From: Pseudescherichia sp031979925
GTDB lineage: Bacteria; Pseudomonadota; Gammaproteobacteria; Enterobacterales; Enterobacteriaceae
Direction of reading: 5' to 3'
Assembly: GCF_031979925.1 (NCBI RefSeq)
Contig: NZ_DALZFB010000003.1
Coordinates: forward strand, 310,001 to 374,000
Length of the DNA stretch: 64,000 nt
This document shows positions 24,142 through 32,888 of this stretch, piece after piece. The translations under genes were made by a program, and so were the position numbers. The notes under the pieces were generated by a model. The model ran no database searches. It saw nothing but the letters and a program-made list of their open reading frames with translations, and was not told the origin of the DNA. Within the stretch, counting starts at the first letter, position 1. Each line of letters begins with the position of its first letter.

Positions 24142-27100
24142 TCGCCGCCATAATCCGCGCCTCGCTGCGCAACCGTCTGCTGATCCTGCTTGCTGCCGCA
24201 GTTATCGCGGCCTGGGGACTCTGGTCACTTCAACGCGCTCCGCTGGATGCGCTGCCCGATCTCTCTGACGTGCAGGTGATCGTTCGTGCCAGCTATCCGG
24301 GCAAAGCGCCACAGATTATTGAGGATCAGGTAACCTATCCGCTCACCACGACCATGCTCTCGGTACCGGGTGCGAAAACGGTGCGCGGCTTTTCGATGTT
24401 CGGCGATGCGTATGTCTACATCCTGTTTGAAGACGGGACCGATCTCTACTGGGCGCGCTCCCGGGTACTGGAGTATTTAAGCCAGATTCAGGGGCAGCTG
24501 CCTGCCGGAGTTAACGTTGGGTTGGGGCCAGACGCCACTGGCGTTGGCTGGATCTATGAATACGCTTTGGTCGATCGCAGCGGTAAGCACAGCCTTGCCG
24601 ATCTGCGGGCGCTGCAGGACTGGACGCTGAAGTTTGAGCTGAAAACCGTGCCCAACGTGGCGGAGGTGGCCAGCGTCGGCGGCATGGTACGTCAGTATCA
24701 AATCATTCCCGATCCGGCGCGAATGCGGGCGCTGAATATCACTCATCAGCAGATAATTGATGCGGTGCAGGCGGCGAACCAGGAGAGCGGCGGCGCGTTG
24801 CTGGAAATGGGGGAAGCCGAGTATATGGTGCGTACTACAGGCTACCTTAAGAACCTTAATGAGTTTCGCCAGATTGTTATCGACAGCCGCAGCGGCGTGC
24901 CGGTGCTGCTGGGGGACGTCGCTACCCTCCGCAACGGGCCGGAGATCCGTCGCGGCGTCGCCGAGTATAACGGCGAGGGTGAAGTAGCCGGGGGCATTAT
25001 CATAATGCGCTACGGGAAAAACGCGCTGGAGACCCTGCACGCGGTGAAAGATAAGCTGCACGATCTCCAGCGCAACCTGCCGGAGGGGGTGGAGGTTGTC
25101 CCGGTCTATGACCGCTCAGCGCTGATTGAGCGCGCTGTGGAGACGCTAAGTCATAAGCTGGTGGAGGAGTTCATTGTCGTCGCGCTGATCTGCACCCTGT
25201 TCCTGTTTCATTTTCGATCCGCGCTGGTGGCCATCGTCTCGCTGCCGCTGGGTATTCTGGGGGCGTTTATCATCATGCACTACCAGGGGATCAACGCCAA
25301 CATCATGTCCCTGGGCGGCATCGCCATTGCCATCGGCGCGATGGTCGACGCCGCCATCGTGATGATCGAAAACATGCATAAGGTGCTGGAGCAGTGGCGA
25401 CACGAGCATCCGGGGCGTCAGCCCGAGGGGGGAGAGTACTGGCGTATCGCTGAGCAGGCGGCGGTGGAGGTTGGTCCGGCGCTCTTCTGTAGCCTGCTGA
25501 TCATCACCCTGTCGTTTATTCCGGTCTTCTCGCTTGAGGCGCAGGAGGGGCGGATGTTTTCGCCCCTCGCCTTCACTAAAACCTGGTCGATGGCGGCGGC
25601 GGCGGGGCTGGGGATCACCCTGGTGCCGGTGCTGATGGGGCTATTTATTCGCGGACGTATCCCCGACGAGCAGGCCAATCCGCTCAACCGCTGGCTAACC
25701 CGCGCCTACGCGCCGCTGCTGGACAAGGTGCTGGCGTGGCCAAAAATGACCCTGGCGCTGGCGTTTTTGCTGCTGCTGGCGACGCTCTGGCCGTTGAGCC
25801 GCCTCGGTAGCGAATTTATGCCGCCGATGGACGAGGGCGATCTGCTCTATATGCCCTCCACGCTGCCGGGGATTTCCGCTCGTGAGGTGGCGAAGCTGCT
25901 TCAGCAGACCGATCGCCTGATCAAAAGCGTGCCGGAGGTGGCGAGCGTCATGGGCAAAGCGGGAAGGGCAGAGACGGCTACCGATCCCGCGCCGCTCACC
26001 ATGATCGAAACCACCATTCGCTTCAAGCCGCGCGACCAGTGGCGGGCGGGCATGACGCCGGCGAAGCTGGTGGAGGAGCTGGACAGGACCGTCAGCGTGC
26101 CGGGGATTGCTAACGTCTGGGTGCCGCCGATCCGCAACCGGCTGGATATGCTGGCGACCGGGATTAAAAGCCCGGTGGGGATTAAGGTGAACGGTAATGC
26201 AATTGCTGATATCGAGAGGGTGGCGCAGCAGATAGAGCAGGTGGTGAAAAGCGTGCCTGGCGTGACCTCTGCGCTGGCGGAGCGGCTGGCGGGCGGGCGT
26301 TATATCGATATTAAAATCAATCGCCAGCAGGCGGCGCGCTATGGCGTGTCGGTGAAGGCGCTACAGTCGCTGGTCTCGACGCTGGTGGGCGGGGAGAACG
26401 TCGGTGAATTGTTGGCCGGGCGCGAGCGTTATCCGATCAATATTCGCTATCCGCGCGATCTGCGCGACAACGTTGGGAAGCTGCGTATGCTGCCGGTGGT
26501 AACCGAAAACGGCAGCCTGGTGGCGTTGGGCGAGCTGGCGGAGATCGTGGTTAACGAGGGACCGCCGATGTTGAAAAGCGAAAACGCCCGCCTGTCGAAC
26601 TGGATTTACGTCGATCTGCGCGGGCGCGATCTGAAGTCTGCCGTGGCGGAGATGCAGCAGCGGGTGGCGGAGCAGGTTACGCTGCCGCAGGGGGTAACGC
26701 TCTCCTGGTCCGGACAGTTTGAGTACCTTGAACGGGCAACGGCGACGTTAAAAATGGTGCTACCGGTGACGCTGGCGATTATTTTTATACTGCTCTATCT
26801 CACCTTTAAGCGGGTAACCGATGCGCTACTGATTATGGGCACGCTGCCGTTTGCGCTGATTGGCGGCGTCTGGCTGCTCTGGCTATTGGGGTATAACCTG
26901 TCGGTGGCCGGGGCGGTGGGGTTTATTGCCCTCGCGGGAGTGGCCGCCGAGTTTGGCGTGATCATGGTGCTCTATCTTAACCAGGCGCTGGGCCGGCACG
27001 GCGTCTATGCAGGTAATGCCGAGAATGGCCTGTTGATGCAGGTCATTCATGAGGGGGCGGTGCTGCGCGTACGGCCGAAGGTGATGACGGTTGCCACCAT

Positions 27101-27299
27101 CATGGCAGGGCTATTGCCTATCATGTGGGGCGATGGAACCGGAGCAGAAGTGATGCGGCGAATTGCCGCCCCAATGATAGGCGGAATGATCACGGCGCCC
27201 CTGCTGTCGATGTTTGTCATCCCGGCGCTCTATTTTTTAATCCATCGCGCTTCCTCGCTGAAAAAACAGCAAATATTGCAGCTGGATAAAAAAAGATAG
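24138..27299 (+). CDS. cusA: CusA-like Cu(I)/Ag(I) RND efflux pump
   Basis: 1053 residues, full length for a heavy-metal-efflux RND protein, with 12 membrane helices and two large periplasmic loops. The three periplasmic metal-site methionines of E. coli CusA are kept: Met572 (LLYMPS), Met622 (LTMIET) and Met671 (RLDMLATG), one residue off the E. coli numbering. The proton-relay helix GAMVDAAIVMIENM is present. These argue for Cu(I)/Ag(I) rather than Zn/Co/Cd. Last gene of the operon. No CusF and no CusRS two-component genes are nearby, so regulation is unclear. Confidence 0.9.
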   Translation: MIAAIIRASLRNRLLILLAAAVIAAWGLWSLQRAPLDALPDLSDVQVIVRASYPGKAPQIIEDQVTYPLTTTMLSVPGAKTVRGFSMFGDAYVYILFEDGTDLYWARSRVLEYLSQIQGQLPAGVNVGLGPDATGVGWIYEYALVDRSGKHSLADLRALQDWTLKFELKTVPNVAEVASVGGMVRQYQIIPDPARMRALNITHQQIIDAVQAANQESGGALLEMGEAEYMVRTTGYLKNLNEFRQIVIDSRSGVPVLLGDVATLRNGPEIRRGVAEYNGEGEVAGGIIIMRYGKNALETLHAVKDKLHDLQRNLPEGVEVVPVYDRSALIERAVETLSHKLVEEFIVVALICTLFLFHFRSALVAIVSLPLGILGAFIIMHYQGINANIMSLGGIAIAIGAMVDAAIVMIENMHKVLEQWRHEHPGRQPEGGEYWRIAEQAAVEVGPALFCSLLIITLSFIPVFSLEAQEGRMFSPLAFTKTWSMAAAAGLGITLVPVLMGLFIRGRIPDEQANPLNRWLTRAYAPLLDKVLAWPKMTLALAFLLLLATLWPLSRLGSEFMPPMDEGDLLYMPSTLPGISAREVAKLLQQTDRLIKSVPEVASVMGKAGRAETATDPAPLTMIETTIRFKPRDQWRAGMTPAKLVEELDRTVSVPGIANVWVPPIRNRLDMLATGIKSPVGIKVNGNAIADIERVAQQIEQVVKSVPGVTSALAERLAGGRYIDIKINRQQAARYGVSVKALQSLVSTLVGGENVGELLAGRERYPINIRYPRDLRDNVGKLRMLPVVTENGSLVALGELAEIVVNEGPPMLKSENARLSNWIYVDLRGRDLKSAVAEMQQRVAEQVTLPQGVTLSWSGQFEYLERATATLKMVLPVTLAIIFILLYLTFKRVTDALLIMGTLPFALIGGVWLLWLLGYNLSVAGAVGFIALAGVAAEFGVIMVLYLNQALGRHGVYAGNAENGLLMQVIHEGAVLRVRPKVMTVATIMAGLLPIMWGDGTGAEVMRRIAAPMIGGMITAPLLSMFVIPALYFLIHRASSLKKQQILQLDKKR

Positions 27300-27330
27300 C
27301 GACATTTATCACTTTTTAACGAATATCGAC

Positions 27331-27359
27331 TGGACAAAAGTCATGACAATTGTTGTACT
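27331..27359 (+). promoter_or_regulatory. Probable cspE promoter
   Basis: -35 TGGACA (27331-27336, 5 of 6) and -10 TGTACT (27354-27359, 4 of 6) with 17 bp spacing. The expected start falls at about 27366, the first base of the hairpin described next. Confidence 0.5.
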
Positions 27360-27365
27360 GATACC

Positions 27366-27389
27366 CGACACAGCATTTGTGTCGTTTTT
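27366..27389 (+). terminator. Hairpin with T tract just before cspE
   Basis: A perfect 7-bp stem CGACACA / TGTGTCG with a GCATT loop is followed by TTTTT, 18 nt before the cspE ATG. It would end transcripts reading in from the cusA side. In transcripts from the cspE promoter it would form a 5'-terminal stem-loop. Confidence 0.7.
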
Positions 27390-27407
27390 CATGTAAAGGT
27401 AATTTTG

Positions 27408-27617
27408 ATGTCTAAGATTAAAGGTAACGTTAAGTGGTTTAATGAGTCCAAAGGATTCGGTTTCATTACTCCGGAAGATGGCAGCAAAGACGTGTTCGTA
27501 CACTTCTCTGCAATCCAGAGCAATGGTTTCAAAACTCTGGCTGAAGGTCAGCGCGTAGAGTTTGAAATCACTAACGGTGCCAAAGGCCCTTCTGCTGCTA
27601 ACGTAATGCCTATCTAA
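27408..27617 (+). CDS. cspE: Cold-shock-like protein CspE
   Basis: 69 residues, nearly identical to E. coli CspE. An OB-fold RNA/ssDNA-binding protein acting as RNA chaperone and antiterminator. RNP1 (KGFGFI) and RNP2 (VFVHF) are intact. The ATG at 27408 is used, with AAAGGTAA upstream; a TTG just before is in frame but would add one residue. Here it follows a metal-efflux operon rather than pagP as in E. coli. It ends in a strong terminator. Confidence 0.98.
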   Translation: MSKIKGNVKWFNESKGFGFITPEDGSKDVFVHFSAIQSNGFKTLAEGQRVEFEITNGAKGPSAANVMPI

Positions 27618-27641
27618 GTTAGCGATAAGACAGAACTCTAA

Positions 27642-27667
27642 AACCCGCTGAAAAGCGGGTTTTTTTT
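27642..27667 (+). terminator. Intrinsic terminator of cspE
   Basis: Stem AACCCGCT / AGCGGGTT with a GAAA loop, then a run of T to 27667. Confidence 0.95.
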
Positions 27668-27687
27668 CGTCTGAATTCCTGAATAAC

Positions 27688-27768
27688 GCCTGATGGCGCT
27701 CCGCTTATCAGGCCTACGAATGCTGCGGGTGTGGTTTTGTAGGTCGGGTAAGCGGAGCGTCACCCGAC
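27688..27768. repeat. Pair of inverted REP elements (BIME)
   Basis: One REP at 27688-27717 (GCCTGATGGCGCT ... TCAGGCCTAC) and an opposite one at 27739-27768 (GTAGGTCGGGTAAGC ... CACCCGAC), between convergent cspE and crcB. Confidence 0.85.
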
Positions 27769-27773
27769 GTTTG

Positions 27774-28157
27774 CTACTGCGCGTGCGTGGCAGAGACCAG
27801 CCAGAAGGCCAGCGCCGTCATCGCAAAGGAGCCAAGCAGGTTCACCGCAACGTTCAGCAGCGCCCAGCCCGCACGGCCATCCTGCAGCAGGAATACCACC
27901 TCAGCGGAAAAGGTCGAGAAGGTGGTCAGGCCGCCGCAAAAGCCAGTGGTAATGAGCAGCTTCCACAGCGGATCGATGTGGGTCATGCGGTTAAACCACG
28001 CCAGCCCCATCCCGATAATAAATGCCCCCGCCAGGTTTGCCGTCAGCGTACCGATGGGGATCGCGTTGTGTAACGGGTTAAGCTTCATACCGAGAAACCA
28101 GCGCAGCACGCTGCCGGTCCCGCCGCCGATAAAAACCGCAAAAAACAGTTGTATCAC
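27774..28157 (-). CDS. crcB: Fluoride-specific ion channel CrcB (Fluc)
   Basis: 127 residues, the E. coli length. A four-helix inner-membrane protein that dimerises to export fluoride. Family motifs GGGTGSVLRWFLG near the N-terminus and TTGFCGGLTTFSTFSAE in the third helix are visible. It is convergent with cspE across a REP pair and divergent from the nitrilase gene. No fluoride riboswitch was seen in its 66-bp upstream region. Confidence 0.96.
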   Translation of the reverse strand: MIQLFFAVFIGGGTGSVLRWFLGMKLNPLHNAIPIGTLTANLAGAFIIGMGLAWFNRMTHIDPLWKLLITTGFCGGLTTFSTFSAEVVFLLQDGRAGWALLNVAVNLLGSFAMTALAFWLVSATHAQ

Positions 28158-28223
28158 TGCCGATTCCTGCTATTTGATGTGTCAGGTCGCTAAGTTTAAC
28201 GCAACGGACAGAGGGGCGAGAAG

Positions 28224-29012
28224 ATGATTGTGGCAGCGGGGCAGTTTGTAGTGACGGCGGAGTGGGAGAATAATGCCCGAACCTGCGTCGCGCTGATGGC
28301 GCAGGCGGCAAAGCGGGGGGCTGCGCTGCTGGTGCTGCCTGAGGCGCTACTGGCTCGCAGCGACAGCGATCCGGGCCTGTCGGTGGCCTCGGCGCAGCCG
28401 TTGGACGGCGGCTTTCTGACCCTGCTGCTGGCGGAGAGCCGAAAAAACGCCATGACTACGGTGTTGACCCTTCACGTGCCGTCCACCCAGGGCAGGGCGG
28501 TGAATACCCTGGTGGTACTGCGGGCGGGGCAGATCGTTGCCCGCTATGCCAAGCTGCATCTCTACGACGCCTTCAGTATCCTTGAGTCTAGCCGAGTGGA
28601 TGCAGGCAGCGCCATTCCACCGTTGATTGAGGTTGCGGGCATAAAGGTGGGGCTGATGACCTGCTACGATCTGCGCTTCCCCGAGCTGGCCCTCAGCCTG
28701 GCCCTACAGGGTGCGGAGCTGCTGGTGCTGCCCGCTGCCTGGGTACGCGGGCCATTGAAGGAGCAGCACTGGGCGACGCTGCTGGCGGCGCGGGCGCTGG
28801 ATACCACCTGCTATATGGTGGCCGCTGGCGAGTGCGGCAATAAAAACATTGGTCAGAGTCGCGTTGTCGATCCGCTGGGGGTGACCATAGCGGCAGCGGC
28901 GCAGGAGCCGCAGCTGATCTGCGCCGAAGTGAGCGCCGCACGGGTGCAGGAGGCGCGGGAGAAGCTACCGGTGCTGCGTCATCGTCGCTTTGCGCCACCG
29001 CAGCTGTTGTGA
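28224..29012 (+). CDS. ybeM: Nit1-type deaminated-glutathione amidase (YbeM)
   Basis: 262 residues, a complete nitrilase-superfamily protein. The catalytic triad is visible as Glu40 (VLPEAL), Lys110 (YAKLHLYD) and Cys147 (MTCYDLRFPE). Members of this branch hydrolyse deaminated glutathione, a side product of transaminases, to 2-oxoglutarate and Cys-Gly. E. coli K-12 carries a shortened version at this site; here the gene is whole. It lies between crcB and tatE, all closely spaced. Confidence 0.88.
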   Translation: MIVAAGQFVVTAEWENNARTCVALMAQAAKRGAALLVLPEALLARSDSDPGLSVASAQPLDGGFLTLLLAESRKNAMTTVLTLHVPSTQGRAVNTLVVLRAGQIVARYAKLHLYDAFSILESSRVDAGSAIPPLIEVAGIKVGLMTCYDLRFPELALSLALQGAELLVLPAAWVRGPLKEQHWATLLAARALDTTCYMVAAGECGNKNIGQSRVVDPLGVTIAAAAQEPQLICAEVSAARVQEAREKLPVLRHRRFAPPQLL

Positions 29013-29141
29013 TGTTTTTTTAAACAACACTTGATTCACCTTGTTACACATTGCTATTGTGTGCGCGCGCCGAATATCCGTTAATAGTGTCAGGTTTCAA
29101 CGGCGCATTTCGCAGCCTGTTTTTTAGTAAAGAAGGTATTT

Positions 29142-29345
29142 ATGGGTGAGATTAGTATTACTAAGCTGCTGGTAGTTGCCGCACTGGTTGTTTTGCTGTT
29201 TGGGACGAAGAAATTGCGTACCCTCGGCGGTGACCTCGGCGCAGCCATTAAAGGCTTTAAGAAAGCGATGAACGACGATGACACCAGCGCGAAAAAGAGC
29301 GTTGACGGTGACATCCCGGCAGAGAAGCTCTCTCACAAAGAGTAG
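29142..29345 (+). CDS. tatE: Sec-independent protein translocase TatE
   Basis: 67 residues, the E. coli length. A TatA paralogue: an N-terminal transmembrane helix (ISITKLLVVAALVVLLFG), a hinge, an amphipathic helix (TKKLRTLGGDLGAAIKGFKKAM) and a short charged tail. It contributes to the twin-arginine pore. Monocistronic, ending at a terminator shared with lipA. Confidence 0.96.
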   Translation: MGEISITKLLVVAALVVLLFGTKKLRTLGGDLGAAIKGFKKAMNDDDTSAKKSVDGDIPAEKLSHKE

Positions 29346-29370
29346 TGGCAATGCCGAATGGCTTGCGATA

Positions 29371-29398
29371 AAAAAACCGGCGCACAGGCCGGTTTTTT
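29371..29398. terminator. Bidirectional terminator between tatE and lipA
   Basis: A stem with A6 on one side and T6 on the other around CCGGC / GCCGG and a GCACAG loop. It works on both strands for the convergent genes. Confidence 0.92.
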
Positions 29399-29428
29399 AT
29401 TGCGATAGTGTAAGTAGTTATTGCAGAA

Positions 29429-30394
29429 CTACTTTACTTCGATCCCTTTTGCCTGCAGATCGGCATGGTAAGAGGAGCGAACAAACGGGCCACAGGCCGC
29501 GTGGGTAAAGCCCATCGCCAGCGCTTCGGCTTTCATCTCGTCAAACTCTTCCGGGCTAACGTAGCGCTGTACTGGCAGGTGGTGACGGCTTGGCTGCAGA
29601 TACTGTCCGAGGGTCAGCATAGTCACGCCGTGGCGGCGCAGGTCGCGCATCACATCAACGATCTCTTCGTTGGTCTCGCCCAGGCCGACCATCAGACCTG
29701 ACTTAGTCGGGATATCCGGATGAGCCTCTTTAAAGCGCTCCAGCAGCTTCAGGGACCAGTTGTAGTCCGCACCTGGACGCACTTTGCGGTAGATACGCGG
29801 CACGTTCTCCAGGTTGTGGTTAAAGACGTCCGGCGGCGTGGCGGAGAGGATATCCAGCGCACGATCCATACGGCCACGGAAGTCAGGAACCAGGGTCTCA
29901 ATGCGGATGCTCGGGCTCTTCTCGCGGATGGCGGTGATGCAGTCAGCAAAGTGCTGAGCGCCACCGTCGCGCAGATCGTCGCGGTCAACGGAGGTGATAA
30001 CCACATAGCGCAGGGCCATGTCAGCAATAGTTTGCGCCAGCTTCAGCGGCTCGTTGGCATCAGGGGCAACCGGACGGCCGTGGGCAACGTCGCAGAACGG
30101 GCAGCGGCGGGTACAGATTGCGCCCAGGATCATGAAGGTCGCCGTACCGTGATTGAAACACTCCGCCAGGTTAGGGCAAGACGCCTCTTCACAGACGGAA
30201 TGCAGGCCGTTTTTGCGCATGGCCGCTTTAATACCCTGGATGCGGGAGGAGTCTGCCGGCAGTTTGATCTTCATCCACTCCGGTTTTCTTAACAGGGCTT
30301 CGCGCTCTGTTACCACGTTTTTAACCGGGATAAGGGCCATTTTATCGGCATCGCGGTATTTAACACCGCGTTCCATCACAATGGGTTTACTCAT
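29429..30394 (-). CDS. lipA: Lipoyl synthase LipA (radical SAM)
   Basis: 321 residues, same as E. coli. It inserts two sulfurs into octanoyl chains on the E2 and H proteins. The auxiliary cluster cysteines are Cys68, Cys73 and Cys79; the radical-SAM cluster is Cys94-x3-Cys98-x2-Cys101 in CTRRCPFC. C-terminal RSSYHADLQ is typical. It works after the octanoyltransferase lipB, which lies about 1.5 kb upstream on the same strand with ybeF between, as in E. coli. Confidence 0.98.
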   Translation of the reverse strand: MSKPIVMERGVKYRDADKMALIPVKNVVTEREALLRKPEWMKIKLPADSSRIQGIKAAMRKNGLHSVCEEASCPNLAECFNHGTATFMILGAICTRRCPFCDVAHGRPVAPDANEPLKLAQTIADMALRYVVITSVDRDDLRDGGAQHFADCITAIREKSPSIRIETLVPDFRGRMDRALDILSATPPDVFNHNLENVPRIYRKVRPGADYNWSLKLLERFKEAHPDIPTKSGLMVGLGETNEEIVDVMRDLRRHGVTMLTLGQYLQPSRHHLPVQRYVSPEEFDEMKAEALAMGFTHAACGPFVRSSYHADLQAKGIEVK

Positions 30395-30595
30395 AGCGTG
30401 CGTGTTCCAGTTGCGAATAACGAAGGGAGCATTTCAATTCAAGGGAATGTTGTATTTCTCAACTATTTTTGAATTAGCTGGGCGGCAGTATATCATCTAT
30501 AGAGGCGATAAAGCAGCCTGCCAGCCCGGCAAATTGTAAAATAGTTGTTGTTTTGTGCCCTATGTCCAGAGATCGTCGGGCATCAGGCCAGGTGG

Positions 30596-31564
30596 CTATT
30601 TCCCTTCAAAGGCTTTTCGAATCACGCTGATGACGTTCTCCAGCACCGGATCCCGCAGGCTTAACTTGTTGTAATAGAGCGAAACCTCCACGGATGCATT
30701 ATGTAGCGGAGGGAAATCGATTTCCGTCAAAGGCCAACAAGAGTTAAAAAAGGTGAACAAGCGTGACGGCATCAGGCCCAGCATATCGCTGTGACTGATG
30801 AGCGCCGCAATTGTAAACATATTGTAGCTGCTAAAGCTTACCGGCTGCTCCGGGAACAGCTCCCGCACCTTCTGCCGCATAGTGCTCATACTTTGGCCTT
30901 CCAGCATCAGCAGCGTATGTTCATACTGGCTCAGCGTCGCTTCGGTTAGCGGCTGCTGCAGGCAGGGGTGATCCTTCCGGCAGATCAGGATCAGCTGGTC
31001 GGTATAGAGCGTATGGTGGTTAAGGGTGCGGGTTCCCTGAACATGCGTATCGATGATCAGATCCGTCTGGAACTGGCCCAGCTGATTCTCGGCATCGACA
31101 ATAGGGATATTGCGGATCAGCAGATGCGGGTGGGCCTCTTTTATCGCTTTATAAATAGGGGGGATCAGCAGGGTACCCAGCGAGGGTGGTGTACCAATGG
31201 TAATGGTACGCTGTTTATCATAGCTGCCGGTAAGATCCAGCGCGCCCAGAATGGACTCCAGCCCAAGGCTCACATACTCATGCAGATGGGTAGCATACGC
31301 CGTAGGCGTCACGCCCTGGCCTTTCCGGATAAACAACGGATCGGGAAAGATGGCACGTAGTTTTTGAATAGACTGGCTAATCGCTGAAGGGGTCAGGTTA
31401 AGCACCTTCGCCGCATTGACGATGCCTTTGTGAACATACACGGCTTCAAAGATCGTCAACAGGTTGAGATCGATATTGCGCAGCGTACGGAAGATCTGGG
31501 GTCTATCCTCTTCGCGACGCTCGGCTATTCGTTTATCCGACAGACCGTTATCATCCACGCTCAA
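30596..31564 (-). CDS. ybeF: LysR-family transcriptional regulator YbeF
   Basis: 322 residues; E. coli YbeF is 317. The LysR helix-turn-helix is at about residues 32-90 (NIDLNLLTIFEAVY, GIVNAAKVLNLTPSAISQSIQKLR), preceded by a charged N-terminal extension. The effector domain follows. It sits between lipB and lipA as in E. coli, but no link to lipoate is established. It is similar to ybdO in this window. It is AT-richer than the neighbours, as is the 290-bp region upstream. Confidence 0.87.
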   Translation of the reverse strand: MSVDDNGLSDKRIAERREEDRPQIFRTLRNIDLNLLTIFEAVYVHKGIVNAAKVLNLTPSAISQSIQKLRAIFPDPLFIRKGQGVTPTAYATHLHEYVSLGLESILGALDLTGSYDKQRTITIGTPPSLGTLLIPPIYKAIKEAHPHLLIRNIPIVDAENQLGQFQTDLIIDTHVQGTRTLNHHTLYTDQLILICRKDHPCLQQPLTEATLSQYEHTLLMLEGQSMSTMRQKVRELFPEQPVSFSSYNMFTIAALISHSDMLGLMPSRLFTFFNSCWPLTEIDFPPLHNASVEVSLYYNKLSLRDPVLENVISVIRKAFEGK

Positions 31565-31818
31565 ACTCCATATTCATTCACATTATGAATGATAGTTGAA
31601 ATTATATTCTTGTGTCATTAATGTACCCACATACTCAGCGGATGCGAAAATTACGCTTTATTTCAATGAGTTAATGACTAGACAGGTGCTTTTATCACCT
31701 GCTAAAAGGCTAACTGCCGCTACATTCTGTTCGGCGTTACCTAAATTCCCCTTTAGTAACAGGGGGATGAATGACAGGATCGGTCTTTTTATTCAGAGGG
31801 TCAATGAGATTTTTAAAT

Positions 31819-31841
31819 CGCCGACAAAATAGTTGTCGGCG
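31819..31841 (-). terminator. Probable terminator of lipB
   Basis: A perfect 9-bp stem CGCCGACAA / TTGTCGGCG with a 5-nt loop. On the minus strand it is followed by ATTTAAAAATC, a weak T tract. It is 14 bp after the lipB stop in the otherwise gene-free, AT-rich stretch 31565-31854. Confidence 0.6.
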
Positions 31842-31854
31842 GATATAGGATATA

Positions 31855-32496
31855 TTATTTACTAATATATTGATGTGGGGGATTATTTAGCAGATTGAGT
31901 AAGTTTTCGATAAGTCGCGGGGCGAGCGTGACGGGCGTGGCGGTCTCGATCCACTCGCTGACCTGCGCCATCTCCATTCCCGCATAGCCGCAGGGGTTAA
32001 TTCGACGGAACGGTGCAAGATCCATGGCAATATTGAGCGCCAGTCCGTGAAACGAACAGCCTTTGCGGATCCGCAGGCCCAGCGAGCAGATCTTTTTCTC
32101 ACCGACATACACCCCTGGCGCATCCGCGCGCGGATGGGCATCAATATCCAGCTCGGCCAGCGTGTTAACCACGGTCTGCTCAAGCACGGTGACCAGCTCG
32201 CGCACGCCCAGTTTACGGCGTTTCAGATCGAGCAGCACATACATCACCTGCTGGCCTGGGCCGTGGTAGGTGACCTGCCCACCACGATCGCTCTGAATAA
32301 CGGGAATATCACCGGGCATCAGCAGATGCTCCGCTTTACCGGCCTGCCCCTGGGTAAACACCGGCTCGTGCTCGACCAGCCATACTTCGTCGGGCGTGGA
32401 GGCGTCACGGTTATCGGTAAAGGTGTGCATCGCCTCGGAAACAGGCGCGTAAGGTTGTAAGCCCAGATGGCGGATAAGGATCGTATCCTGAAGCAA
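31855..32496 (-). CDS. lipB: Octanoyltransferase LipB (TTG start)
   Basis: 213 residues when started at TTG (32496), exactly the E. coli length. It moves octanoate from acyl-carrier protein to lipoyl domains. The TTG is chosen because it aligns with the E. coli N-terminus (MLQDTILIRHLG) and has GGGGGAG 8 nt upstream; the only in-frame ATG is 45 nt further up with no ribosome site. Active-site motifs are RGGQVTYHGPGQ, the lysine in GEKKICSLGLR, and the acyl-thioester cysteine in NPCGYAGMEM. Confidence 0.93.
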   Translation of the reverse strand: MLQDTILIRHLGLQPYAPVSEAMHTFTDNRDASTPDEVWLVEHEPVFTQGQAGKAEHLLMPGDIPVIQSDRGGQVTYHGPGQQVMYVLLDLKRRKLGVRELVTVLEQTVVNTLAELDIDAHPRADAPGVYVGEKKICSLGLRIRKGCSFHGLALNIAMDLAPFRRINPCGYAGMEMAQVSEWIETATPVTLAPRLIENLLNLLNNPPHQYISK

Positions 32497-32599
32497 AACA
32501 GCATCTCCGGGGGAGAACAAAAGGTAGGGGGAGTATATCACAGGGAGGGTGTTACCCGGCCAGCGCCGGGCAACGCGTCAGCGGATCGGCGCTGGACGA

Positions 32600-32863
32600 T
32601 TACAGAACCATACGAACGATTTCGATGTTGCCAAGCTCTTCGTATAGTGTTTCAACCTGTTCAATGTGCGTAGCGGTAATGGTAATAGAGACCGAGTGGT
32701 AGTTGCCTTTGCTGCTCGGTTTTACCTGCGGAGAGTAATCACCTGGCGCATGGCGCTGTACCACTTCCACCACCTGATCAACCAGCTCAGGTTTCGCCAG
32801 ACCCATCACTTTGTAGGTGAAGGGGGTCGGGAATTCAAGCAGTTCGTTAAGTTTGGTTTTCAT
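32600..32863 (-). CDS. ybeD: YbeD family protein (DUF493)
   Basis: 87 residues, identical in length to E. coli YbeD and very similar. A small alpha/beta protein with an ACT-like ferredoxin fold that may be an allosteric regulator; in E. coli it lies between dacA and lipB, as here. No signal peptide and no catalytic motif are visible. Confidence 0.93.
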   Translation of the reverse strand: MKTKLNELLEFPTPFTYKVMGLAKPELVDQVVEVVQRHAPGDYSPQVKPSSKGNYHSVSITITATHIEQVETLYEELGNIEIVRMVL

Positions 32864-32888
32864 GTCAGCTCCGGGTAATAAAAGAACA

